Source: CAYNND01 sp964398775 (GTDB taxonomy: Bacteria; Patescibacteriota; Minisyncoccia; Phycocordibacterales; UBA2100). Taken from it: a stretch of 38,953 bases of DNA. Where the stretch lies: the NCBI GenBank assembly GCA_964398775.1, contig CAYNND010000009.1, positions 1 to 38,953 of the forward strand. Reading direction: 5' to 3'. Made by a program: the position numbers and the translations under genes. Of this stretch, positions 1-8,378 are shown piece by piece. The notes under the pieces were generated by a model. That model worked only from the letters and a program-made list of their open reading frames with translations, made no database searches and was not told the origin of the DNA. Each line of letters opens with the position of its first letter. The stretch's first letter is position 1.

Positions 1-132
1 CCTGCATGGCTGCACCAACAGTGCATTGGGCGCTGCAACACCACAGCACCATTTGGGTATCACTCATGGATACCCGGGAGAGTTGGCTCAAGTGGTCAGC
101 AGCTCTATCAACTCAAATATACTCCACGGTAG
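1..132 (+). CDS. C-terminal fragment of an unknown protein (partial)
   Basis: The first reading frame is open from base 1 to a TAG at 130-132 and gives 43 residues ending in QLYQLKYTPR. Its C-x3-C stretch (QCIGRC, then NTT) resembles the C-terminal region of the secreted protein at 12979-14397 (KCASRC, then NTI), which hints at a secreted Cys-containing protein. The other two forward frames are also open here, so the frame choice is uncertain and no function can be given. Confidence 0.35.
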   Translation, partial: PAWLHQQCIGRCNTTAPFGYHSWIPGRVGSSGQQLYQLKYTPR

Positions 133-174
133 TTACAATACTTCTTTGTCCATGTACACTGTGCATACATAGGT

Positions 175-3100
175 ATGGACAGCATGAAAGCATCACAATA
201 CAAGGAGGCTCACAGACGCTTGAAGTACTCTGGTTTATATACTGAAATTCCTGATGCAGAAAAGAGTGCGATTTTATCTGCGTGGGACGGCAATACTGAT
301 ACGCTCGGGCGCGCTGAGTCATTCCTTGCGAAAGGAAGAGAGAAACACGTCGATAATATACTATTAGTTCGCGGCGTCGATATTGCAGAAGTTCCTGCTA
401 AAAAATTGTACGCACATCTTAACCGAGGCATATCCTTTGGAAAATTGGTCGTCATTCTTGAACGTTCCCTTGGCGCACATAGCAGAGCGGTTCAGGTTGC
501 TGAAGAGCTATTTATTGCAGTCGATAGAATACCGCCAGTACCACGTGAACTACATGAGCAGATGCTCAAAACCCAAGAGGAGCATTTGCCAGAAAGGCTT
601 AAGCCAAATGAGGCTGGATTTCACGCAAAGGAATGGGTAAAGGCACAGCTTCGGCCCATAATGAAGCGTCCGCTCGCGGTTGCCGTACAGCAACATCTCA
701 AGGAGGTACAACAGCTTAATAACGCAGCGGAGCGGCAGCAAAATTTCCTATCAGATGGAAGGCCTGCGGGTATTCAACATGTTTTGGCTGAGCAAGGGGT
801 GAAAATAGCAAAAGATGCTACAATTCGAAGCATGGCAGGAGACGCACCACGTGATCCAAAACCGAGTGAAACCCCAAAATCTTTACTTGAACTGAAAACG
901 AAACTACTTTCGTTGAAATTAACCTCACCCGGTTTAGCTGCATACGCACCCATTGTTAAATTCATTGTTGATCCTAGTCCACTCGGGCAACAAGAGTTTT
1001 CTGAGATGGGTTTGAACCTGACTAAGATTACCTCGCCAGGAGGTGTTGAAATAAGTTCTGGAACCGACAAGGTGATTTTCACACCAGAAGATATTTTGAA
1101 ATTGCTTGAGCTTGGTGGCGCAAATCTTGAGAAGATGCGAAATTTTCTCGGGCTTGTCGATGGAAATGTTGCCCTCTTTTGTTCTGGCAATTCAGACGCT
1201 CTCGCTGCTATTCAATCTAAGGCACAATCCTATTCAAGATCGCAGCTGGTACGAGATTGTATTACGCAGCTGATTAAGCCGAGTATCGACGATTCGTTTG
1301 TAAGTGAAATAAAAAGTCGCATCGAAACAACTATTACAGATAGAAATAGAGAGCCACAAACAAAAGATTCAACATCGGACGCATGGGCAAGGGCTGCCAT
1401 ACTCAAAGCATTCGTTGATGCTTCTGGAGACACTCGTTTTGCAGGTGTCAAATATCCAAAGGCTCTTGATGAGAGCGAAATTACATCAGAGCCAGCGATG
1501 CGCCGGCCGCATGTTTTAAATAAAATTCTTGTAGAAGGTAAGGAGTATAAGGATGTTGCAGAGAAAGAGTATGTTTTGAAGCTGTGCGATTTGCCTGACG
1601 GGGACAATAGAGTGTGGGGCAAACTCACACTAACTGTGCGGACTGATGCAACAAGCGGACAAAAAACATATACTTATGAAGATAAGAAAAAACGTCTTCA
1701 AACCTTTGTATTAAGCATTGACGAGCAAGAGAAGTTGCGGGGAGTGGGTATTGAAAAAAAGACTGATATTGAAATGCAGAAAAAAGCGATAAAGGCCTTT
1801 AAGGGTCAGCTTGGCTATTTGAGAAATAACATAGATAAAGATAGACTTGATGAGGGAACACGAAGGCAATTCAGTATAATGATCGCCGCACTCTTGAGCG
1901 CAGGCAGTACTTACGAAATCACTTCAAAAAAAATACTTGGTACTACGCCAGATGGCAGTTTATTGAAAGCTTCACTTAAAAAGGATACGACAGCAACGCA
2001 CATTATTGTTTCTGCTGATGGTGTGACTGGGAGAGATGCGAAAGAGGAGATACTAATATCCGACATCAAGATGTGGAAAGCAAAACTTGAAGGGACAGGA
2101 TCTGACCTAAAAATTCCAGCAAAATTGCAATCAGCGCTTACGACACTGGGAAAACCAGAAACAACTTCAATTCATGTGGGAGATGAGCGAAGTATTCTTG
2201 AACAATATATGAATGTTCTTGCTCGAGTGAAGACAGGCACTCCAACAGACGCTTTCCTCATTGGTGGTTTTCGTGTGAAGAAAAATGTCTCAGGTGATGC
2301 NNNNNNNNNNNNNNNNNNNNNNNNNNNNNNNNNNNNNNNNNNNNNNNNNNNNNNNNNNNNNNNNNNNNNNNNNNNNNNNNNNNNNNNNNNNNNNNNNNNN
2401 CAGACGCTTTCCTCATTGGTGGTTTTCGTGTGAAGAAAAATGTCTCAGGTGATGCATATATCTTTTATGTTGATACAGGGGATGCAGCAACATCAACCAA
2501 AGAGGTGTTTACAATAACTGAACCTGAAAGAGCTAAGTGGGAGCGCATAAAAAATGAAGTGCCATCACAAAAGATGCCTGGAGAACTCAAAACAGCGCTC
2601 GATGTTTTGCCAGGATGGGACAAAACAAAGTATTTTGATAACGACGCACAGCGGGCGGTGCTCGATAAGTACCTCAAGCCACTGGTTGATTCTGCGCATC
2701 GTCCAGCAAAAATCGGCGATTTTGACATAGCAGATGGTGCACACAGCTTTAAGTTTAGTAAAGATGGTAAGCATGCGTTTACAATCACTGCTTCTCAGGT
2801 AGCACTCTGGAGGGATATTAGTGCTGTACCGAAGCCGCCAGAGCCACCGCGGTTACCACCTTCGGATGCACTTCCTGCAGGGGTACTTGAGCAATCTATT
2901 GTCGGAACAAATGGCTGGGAAGATGAGCTTGGGCGCCGTGTCGGTACCAAACTTTTGATGGGCAAGCTTAACATGGAGCAAGGACAGATCTCAAAAGAAA
3001 AAGCATTGGACTATGTGAAAGGTCTTGGTTTCTGGAAAAGAATGGGGCTGTACGCAGCGCTTGCTCTTGGGACTGCTGCCGTTGCAATCGGGGCGAGTTA

Positions 3101-4199
3101 TTTGATCGGTGCAGGAATTGCAGCATCAATTGGCTGGGGAGCTGCATTCGGTGCGAAGTGGTTTGGTCTTATGGGTCTAAAAATTGCGGCAACTGCAGGT
3201 ATAGCGTTTGGAACAAATCATTTACTTCGTAAAAAGTGGCTCGATAAAAGATACGGTTTGACGGGTACAAACGGTGAACCGCTCATTTCTTTTATGGAGC
3301 GTTCTAAAGATGCTTCTGGCTACTATAGGGCATTGAAAGAATTCAGAAAAGATAAAAAAGAATTTGATACAAAAGAAGGAAAACTAGTACGTGCACGCAA
3401 CCAGGTGCGATCCTCAAGCACACCAGAGTTTGTTGCTGCAAAATATCAGATGGGCATGGATACTGTTATGGCGCATCATGAAAAAGGCGCACGAAACGAA
3501 CGCACTCGTCAGTTTCTGATTCCAATTGCAATTGGTGGTGGTATCGCTGGCGCTACGGCGTACTATCACTGGGACATTATCAAGTCATTGATGCCAGGCA
3601 GTAGACCACCATCGGGCGCGCTCCCACCGACGACAGGTCGTGGAGGTCCACCACCGCTTACGCGGGGAGGTCAGCCACCCGTCCCTCAGGGTCCTCGATA
3701 TGTACAAGACAGATTTGGGCGGTGGATACTTCCAAACAGTGGCCAGTACATTGAAGTGTATTGTGGAGCACCAAGAGCGTCATGCATTCCTTGTGACTTT
3801 ACGATAAATGGTACACGCGCTCATTGGTACATCAATTCTTTTGCTGACTCGATGAGTGTTGCATCACCAAAAGGCGGTATGTCACACTTGCTTGGAAATA
3901 TGAACACAATTCCAGGTGGGCGAGCAACACAGGAGCAGGTATGGTCGCTATTTGAGCGCACACTCTGTGCAGATAGAGACTTATACAGAACTTTCTATAA
4001 TGTCGGGAATTCATCAAAGGGTAAATGGATTGATTTCGCTGTTCTCAAGGAGACAACGTGGATAGGAGGGCGAAAGCAAACAATGATAGATGTAATGATT
4101 GACCGAGCAGGGAATGAAAATGTACGCAGTACACTTCGTGCAATGCGTGAATCAATCATTCAAAACAACCCACGACTTTCAGTCCGCTTAGCACGCTAA
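175..4199 (+). CDS. Large repeat-containing membrane protein, split by an assembly gap
   Basis: The frame runs from ATG 175 into a run of Ns at 2301 and resumes from 2456. If the duplicated 55 bp beside the gap is merged, the phase is preserved and the product is 1289 residues. I do not recognise the family. The first two thirds are hydrophilic and mostly helical. Around merged residues 660-830 there are degenerate tandem units of about 90-95 residues, each with a Trp-containing helix, a short segment like IPAKLQSAL or MPGELKTAL, and a strand pair. Hydrophobic stretches lie near 906-962 and 1064-1086, followed by a Pro/Gly-rich linker (PPTTGRGGPPPLTRGG) and a C-terminal domain with paired Cys. 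A cytoplasmic N-part anchored to the membrane with an external C-domain is the simplest reading. A TACACT -10-like hexamer at 155-160 lies just upstream. Confidence 0.8.
2246..2455. other. Assembly gap (100 N) with identical 55-bp flanks
   Basis: Bases 2301-2400 are N. The 55 bases before the gap (2246-2300) are repeated exactly after it (2401-2455). Removing one copy plus the Ns restores a single open frame through the gene, so the gap most likely has negative length and hides no sequence. Confidence 0.95.
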
Positions 4200-4210
4200 T
4201 TTAATTTAAT

Positions 4211-4540
4211 ATGAACGCACACAAAAAACTTATTGAACCGAAAGTTGCACAAGCAGAACTTGTACACGCACTCGGTATTCAAAACCTGCCAGATGATGAG
4301 CAGCAGGAAATCGTAACTGGCTTCCTTGATGGCTGCATGCAGCAAGCTACAGCACTCATTCTTTCGCAGCTTCCAGAAGGGAGTCTTGAAAAAGTTGATG
4401 CCCTCCTTGATGCTGGAGAGCTTGAGTCTGTACAAGCACTTATCGCAAAACATGTCCCAAATGCGGCTCAGATTATGGATGAGGCGGTGAAGATAGGTAT
4501 TGAAGAGTTTAAGGAGCTCGTCAAAGAACAAAAGAAATAA
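4211..4540 (+). CDS. Small acidic helical protein, paralogue of the next gene
   Basis: A 109-residue soluble, Leu/Glu/Gln-rich protein with no signal or membrane segment. It shares its plan with the product at 4595-4960: a short N-part, then L-x4-DDEQQEIV aligned with LSQEEQDQIV, a central helix pair, a segment PEGSLEKVDALLDAGE aligned with PESEYETLDRLTAEGR, and an end of type VPNAAQIMDEAVKIGIEE aligned with VPNVEQIVAQAVQDGIAE. From memory this resembles the small DUF5663-type proteins common in CPR genomes, not checked. It starts 11 nt after the large membrane protein, behind an AT-rich stretch, and ends in a strong terminator. Confidence 0.8.
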   Translation: MNAHKKLIEPKVAQAELVHALGIQNLPDDEQQEIVTGFLDGCMQQATALILSQLPEGSLEKVDALLDAGELESVQALIAKHVPNAAQIMDEAVKIGIEEFKELVKEQKK

Positions 4541-4552
4541 GACTTAATGGGG

Positions 4553-4578
4553 AAAACAGCGCGAAGGCGCTGTTTTTT
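4553..4578 (+). terminator. Rho-independent terminator
   Basis: The inverted repeat AAAACAGCGC / GCGCTGTTTT with a GAAG loop runs straight into a T tract, just downstream of the small helical protein gene. Confidence 0.9.
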
Positions 4579-4582
4579 CATA

Positions 4583-4588
4583 TAGAAT
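4583..4588 (+). promoter_or_regulatory. -10 element TAGAAT for a leaderless transcript
   Basis: The hexamer ends exactly 6 nt before ATG 4595 and follows a terminator, so the gene needs its own promoter. No clear -35 box is seen. Confidence 0.6.
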
Positions 4589-4594
4589 AGACTC

Positions 4595-4960
4595 ATGGAC
4601 CCCGCTACAATGAATCCCCAGGACATACACGCGCGCATTGTTGCGGAACTGAGCATTGACCATCTCTCACAAGAAGAGCAAGACCAGATAGTCGAAGCGC
4701 TCGGTGAAGTACTTCTTGAGCGCGCAACATATGAAGTCATGCGTGCAATTCCTGAAAGTGAGTACGAGACTCTTGATAGGCTAACTGCAGAAGGAAGAGA
4801 GGAAGATATGCAAGCTATTATCAGACGATATGTTCCGAATGTTGAGCAGATAGTGGCGCAGGCAGTACAAGATGGCATCGCGGAACATAAGCGACTTGTG
4901 ACAGAAGAAGTCGCAGCTCGCATCGGCACAAACCCACAGCAAAATCTGCAGGTTGCGTAA
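4595..4960 (+). CDS. Small acidic helical protein, second paralogue
   Basis: A 121-residue soluble, Glu-rich protein, homologous over about 90 residues to the product of 4211-4540, including the DQIVEALGEVLLERATYEVM helix and the VPNVEQIVAQAVQDGIAEHK end. The pair comes from a tandem duplication, but each copy has separate transcription signals. The start is fixed by the -10 hexamer 6 nt upstream. The stop is 2 nt before the start of the Tat-signal protein, so those two are probably cotranscribed. Function unknown. Confidence 0.8.
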   Translation: MDPATMNPQDIHARIVAELSIDHLSQEEQDQIVEALGEVLLERATYEVMRAIPESEYETLDRLTAEGREEDMQAIIRRYVPNVEQIVAQAVQDGIAEHKRLVTEEVAARIGTNPQQNLQVA

Positions 4961-4962
4961 TT

Positions 4963-5574
4963 ATGATTGAGTTCTCCAGAAGAGATGTTCTAAAAGGACC
5001 CGCTGCAATTGCGGCACTTGTTGTAACAAGGACTGAAGCGCAAACAGCCGAACCACATCCTATTGTAGAATTTGTCGCAAAGCTAAAGACTGAGACGCTT
5101 CGTGCAGCTGCAAAACCACTCAACGAACATACAACAGTCGTTGATGCATGTGTTCATGCCGATAAGATTCTTGAGTCAGAAAAAGACGCTCTTAAAACCA
5201 TTCTGTCATACGTTGGTGAACTGTATAACGGTTCCCGTTTCTCACTGACGCTCCGAGCAAAACTCGGAGTATTGTTTGCCGGCATGTGGGTGGTTAAGAA
5301 AGTATCTCCAGAAAAAGACATTCCTGCGAATATGGGCGAGCTTCTCTCAAAAGCAGGGGCGCATATAGAGAGTGGCAAGCATATCGATTGCAATCCAGAG
5401 AAGCTCGTAGTTTGGGAAAAAACAAAAAATACACTGCAATCTCAGACTGCAGGCATTCTCGTCGAAATAGCCAGTCTTATAGCGAAGGATACTGAGTCAA
5501 AGGATGAGAATGTCCGCATGAAAGCTCGTGCAGCGGCAGATGCTGCAATGAAGTTGCTTGAAAAAGCAAAATAG
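4963..5574 (+). CDS. Exported helical protein with a twin-arginine-like signal
   Basis: A 203-residue protein. Residues 5-12 read SRRDVLKG, close to the Tat consensus S/T-R-R-x-F-L-K, followed by a weakly hydrophobic run (PAAIAALVV) and a likely cleavage site after TEA near residue 26. The rest is alpha-helical, Lys/Glu/Ala-rich, with two Cys (VDACVHAD and HIDCNPE). There is no recognisable catalytic motif. The AUG follows the previous stop by 2 nt with no Shine-Dalgarno site, suggesting translational coupling. A Tat substrate in a CPR genome would be of interest, but the h-region is short, so a cytosolic protein cannot be excluded. Confidence 0.75.
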   Translation: MIEFSRRDVLKGPAAIAALVVTRTEAQTAEPHPIVEFVAKLKTETLRAAAKPLNEHTTVVDACVHADKILESEKDALKTILSYVGELYNGSRFSLTLRAKLGVLFAGMWVVKKVSPEKDIPANMGELLSKAGAHIESGKHIDCNPEKLVVWEKTKNTLQSQTAGILVEIASLIAKDTESKDENVRMKARAAADAAMKLLEKAK

Positions 5575-5788
5575 TTGCCTTTTCCGCCTCTTTATGGCAC
5601 AGTACCCCGAACCCAAGAAGCTTAGTCGTCTCTCGGGCACCACAAGGGCACTTCATTTTTCTAAGCGGCAAAGCCCGCAAAGAAAAATTGGTCGCACAAT
5701 GCAGTAAAGTAATAGAGGACAACGATTCCTCTTCACCAGCCACGCACATGCGCGGCCTACTGCACGGTATTATTTTTTTATAATTCAT
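5575..5788 (+). ncRNA. Structured leader of the rpsL operon
   Basis: No gene fits these 214 bases. They hold four inverted repeats: CCCGA/TCGGG near 5612-5642; a two-stage stem TTTTTCT-AA-GCGG / CCGC-AA-AGAAAAA (5656-5687) with a symmetric AA/AA internal loop; AGAGGA/TCCTCT (5714-5732); and GCC-A-CGC / GCG-C-GGC (about 5739-5756). The motif GCGGCCTACTGCACGGT at 5752-5768 recurs, with three mismatches, in the tuf leader. A TATAAT at 5779-5784 is too close to the ATG to be the promoter. This may be an autoregulatory ribosomal leader, which is inference. It does not match tRNA or the SRP RNA core by eye. Confidence 0.55.
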
Positions 5789-6208
5789 ATGGCAACAATC
5801 AACCAATTGGTTCGAAAGGGTCGCACAGACCGAGGCAACAAGAGTAAGACCAACGCACTCAAGCGAGGTTTTAACACATTGCAAAACCGTCCGACGTATT
5901 TTGCATCACCGTTTAAGCGTGGTGTATGTACAAAAGTTACTACAAAGACTCCTCGCAAGCCGAACTCAGCGATTCGAAAGATTGCACGTGTTCGTCTCAC
6001 AAATGGTCTTGAAGTTACAGCATATATTCCAGGTGAAGGACACAACTTGCAGGAACACTCAGTGGTCATGCTCCGAGGTGGTCGTGTAAAGGATATTGGA
6101 GTGCGATACACCATCGTACGAGGTCGACTCGATGCGGCAGGTCTTGATAAGCGCCGCCGTGGACGATCACGATATGGTGCAAAGCGCCCAAAGGCAGTAA
6201 AGGCGTAA
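5789..6208 (+). CDS. rpsL: 30S ribosomal protein S12
   Basis: A 139-residue decoding-centre protein. Family hallmarks are MATINQLVRKGR at the start, RGVCTKVTTKTPRKPNSA, GEGHNLQEHS and a C-terminus RSRYGAKRPK. It has an insert before RGVC compared with E. coli. Two positions are unusual. The Lys that corresponds to K43 (mycobacterial numbering, the streptomycin site) is Arg. The normally invariant KDLPGVRYH loop reads KDIGVRYT, one residue shorter and lacking the Pro. It is followed by rpsG after 32 nt with no ribosome binding site. Confidence 0.97.
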   Translation: MATINQLVRKGRTDRGNKSKTNALKRGFNTLQNRPTYFASPFKRGVCTKVTTKTPRKPNSAIRKIARVRLTNGLEVTAYIPGEGHNLQEHSVVMLRGGRVKDIGVRYTIVRGRLDAAGLDKRRRGRSRYGAKRPKAVKA

Positions 6209-6240
6209 TCTCTCTTTAACACTCACGATAAGAAACTACT

Positions 6241-6708
6241 ATGCGAAGACCAGTCAAACGAGTCAATAACGTATTCAAAGACCCAGTATACGGCACAGAG
6301 AACGTCACACGTCTCATCAACTGTGTAATGGAGCAGGGAAAAAAGAACACCGCACGACGCGTTGTCTACGGTGCTCTTGAGGTAATCAAGGAGGGAGGAG
6401 AGAAGGAGCCAGCTGTCTTGCTTGAGACTGCAATCCAAAATGTTGGACCGACAATGGAAGTGCGCTCACGCCGCGTTGGTGGAGCAAACTACCAGGTGCC
6501 TACAGAAGTTCGTGCAGCGCGACGCCTTTCACTTGCACTCCGCTGGATAAAGGCGGCTGCTGCTGGTAAGAAAGGAAAGCCGATGCACATCAAGCTCGCT
6601 GAAGAGATAAAGCTTGCCGCTGAAGGACAGGGTGAAGCAATCGCAAAGCGTGACAACACACACAAGATGGCAGAGGCAAACAAGGCTTTTGCGCACTTTG
6701 CGTGGTAA
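6241..6708 (+). CDS. rpsG: 30S ribosomal protein S7
   Basis: A 155-residue primary 16S rRNA-binding protein of the small-subunit head. It shows the S7 pattern MRRPVKRV, the central segment AIQNVGPTMEVRSRRVGGA, YQVPTEVRAARR and the C-terminal RDNTHKMAEANKAFAHFAW. Length is normal. It is the second gene of the str operon. The operon is closed by a terminator here and does not read on into fusA as in most bacteria. Confidence 0.97.
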   Translation: MRRPVKRVNNVFKDPVYGTENVTRLINCVMEQGKKNTARRVVYGALEVIKEGGEKEPAVLLETAIQNVGPTMEVRSRRVGGANYQVPTEVRAARRLSLALRWIKAAAAGKKGKPMHIKLAEEIKLAAEGQGEAIAKRDNTHKMAEANKAFAHFAW

Positions 6709-6727
6709 TACATACGAGAGACGACTC

Positions 6728-6754
6728 AAAAGCGCGGCGCAAGCCGCGCTTTTT
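6728..6754 (+). terminator. Rho-independent terminator after rpsG
   Basis: The stem AAAGCGCGGC / GCCGCGCTTT with a GCAA loop is followed by Ts. It separates rpsL-rpsG from purB. Confidence 0.92.
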
Positions 6755-6805
6755 GTTTGTCGAACATTTTTATGGTGTATTTTTAGCGTTTGAACAGAAG
6801 CGCGG

Positions 6806-6811
6806 TATACT
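6806..6811 (+). promoter_or_regulatory. -10 element TATACT upstream of purB
   Basis: The hexamer ends 8 nt before ATG 6820 and follows the rpsG terminator, predicting a transcript with a leader of only about 2 nt. Confidence 0.6.
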
Positions 6812-6819
6812 GACACCCT

Positions 6820-8369
6820 ATGAGTTCACACGGCCTTTCGCCACTCGATACTCGTTATAAAGAACAGACCAGCGCACTTGCTCCCTATCTTTCCGAACAT
6901 GCTCTCATGTGCTTTCGCGTACTAGTTGAGTGTGAGTACGTGATAGCACTCGCAGGAACAAAAGGTACAGGCATTCGCGCATGTTCTGCAGTGGAAAAAA
7001 AATTACTACGCAATCTCTATGCTGAATTTTCAGACGCTGACTTTGCGGCAATCAAGGCATATGAGGCAACCACACGACACGATGTGAAATCTGTTGAATA
7101 TTTTATGAAAGATAAGTTGAAGGGAACATCGGCAGAGCGATTGCTTGAGTGGGTCCACTTTGGGCTTACATCGTCTGATATAAACGCATGTGCATATGCA
7201 CTGATGCTCGGCGGCGCTGTGCATGATGTGCTCGTTCCTGCGTTACTTGAGATTAGAAATGTGCTCGGGAGCTTCGCGCATACATATGCAGGGCTTGCGA
7301 TGCTTGCGCGAACGCATGGGCAAAGTGCTAGTCCAACAACGTTTGGTAAAGAGTGTGCCGTCTTCGTTTCACGACTTGATGCAGTTATTGACGCGCTACA
7401 TGCGTACAAGCCTGCGATGAAACTCAATGGTGCAACCGGCAACTACAATGCACTTGTGGTTGCACTTCCAGATGTTGACTGGCTTACATGGTCAAATCAA
7501 TTCGGAAAAGTGCTTACTGGCGCATCACGCGTGCAAGTCCAAGTCTCGCTCATCACAACGCAGATTGATTCTCATGATACCTATGCAGAGCTGTTCTCGG
7601 TGCTCCATCGTGCAAACACGATCGTACTCGATTGTGTGCAAGACTTCTGGAGATACTGCAGTGATGATTACGTGAAACTGGTAGCGAAGAAAGGAGAAGT
7701 CGGTTCGTCGACCATGCCACACAAAGTAAACCCGATTGACTTCGAGAATGCTGAGGGAAATATCGCAAGTGCAAATGCTCTCTTTGAGATGTATATGCGC
7801 AAACTTCCTGTTTCTCGGTTGCAGCGAGACTTGTCTGATTCGACAGTGGAGCGGACATNNNNNNNNNNNNNNNNNNNNNNNNNNNNNNNNNNNNNNNNNN
7901 NNNNNNNNNNNNNNNNNNNNNNNNNNNNNNNNNNNNNNNNNNNNNNNNNNNNNNNNNNCTTCCTGTTTCTCGGTTGCAGCGAGACTTGTCTGATTCGACA
8001 GTGGAGCGGACATTTGGAGTTGCATGTGGGCATACAGTGCTCGCATATCGCTCAGCGCTCCGCGGTCTTGGGCGCATCACACCAAACGAACACGCACTGC
8101 AAGCAGATCTTGAAAAACATCCAGAAGTACTTGCGGAGGCAATCCAGACTGTACTGCGAGCAGAGGGTGTCCCTGTTCCATATGAGACACTCAAAGATAT
8201 GACGCGTGGCACATCAGTGACTCTGCATGATTTCTCAGTGTTTATTCAGTCACTTTCAGTTTCAAAACAAGCGAAGCAACGACTACTCACGCTCACACCA
8301 GAGTCATATACTGGTCTTGCGGCGCAAATCGCTCGCTTGGTGAAGAAGAATCGTCACTTACAAGCATAA
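6820..8369 (+). CDS. purB: Adenylosuccinate lyase, interrupted by an assembly gap
   Basis: It cleaves adenylosuccinate to AMP plus fumarate, and SAICAR to AICAR. The N-terminus SSHGLSPLDTRYKEQTSALA is of the E. coli PurB subtype. Motifs include FGLTSSDINA, ARTHGQSASPTTFGKE (active-site His) and the fumarase-superfamily signature SSTMPHKVNPIDFENAEGN with its flexible catalytic Ser loop. The frame breaks at a 100-N gap (7859-7958) flanked by identical 55-bp copies. Merging them keeps phase and gives 464 residues, close to E. coli's 456, so the gene is probably intact. purA follows after 9 nt. With purA it converts IMP to AMP. Confidence 0.95.
7804..8013. other. Assembly gap (100 N) with identical 55-bp flanks
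   Basis: The Ns occupy 7859-7958. Bases 7804-7858 are repeated exactly at 7959-8013. The copy length matches that at the first gap, which points to unmerged contig overlap at a fixed assembly k-mer. Confidence 0.95.
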
Positions 8370-8378
8370 TCTATTTAT

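Noticed and set aside
6..245. Forward frame of 79 codons at the window start
   Set aside because: It overlaps both the better-supported start at 175 and the tail frame ending at 132, and its composition is Trp/Ser/His-rich, unlike the real genes here.
5575..5788. tRNA or SRP RNA in the rpsL leader
   Set aside because: No TTCGANT T-loop with paired stem and no SRP core motif were found.
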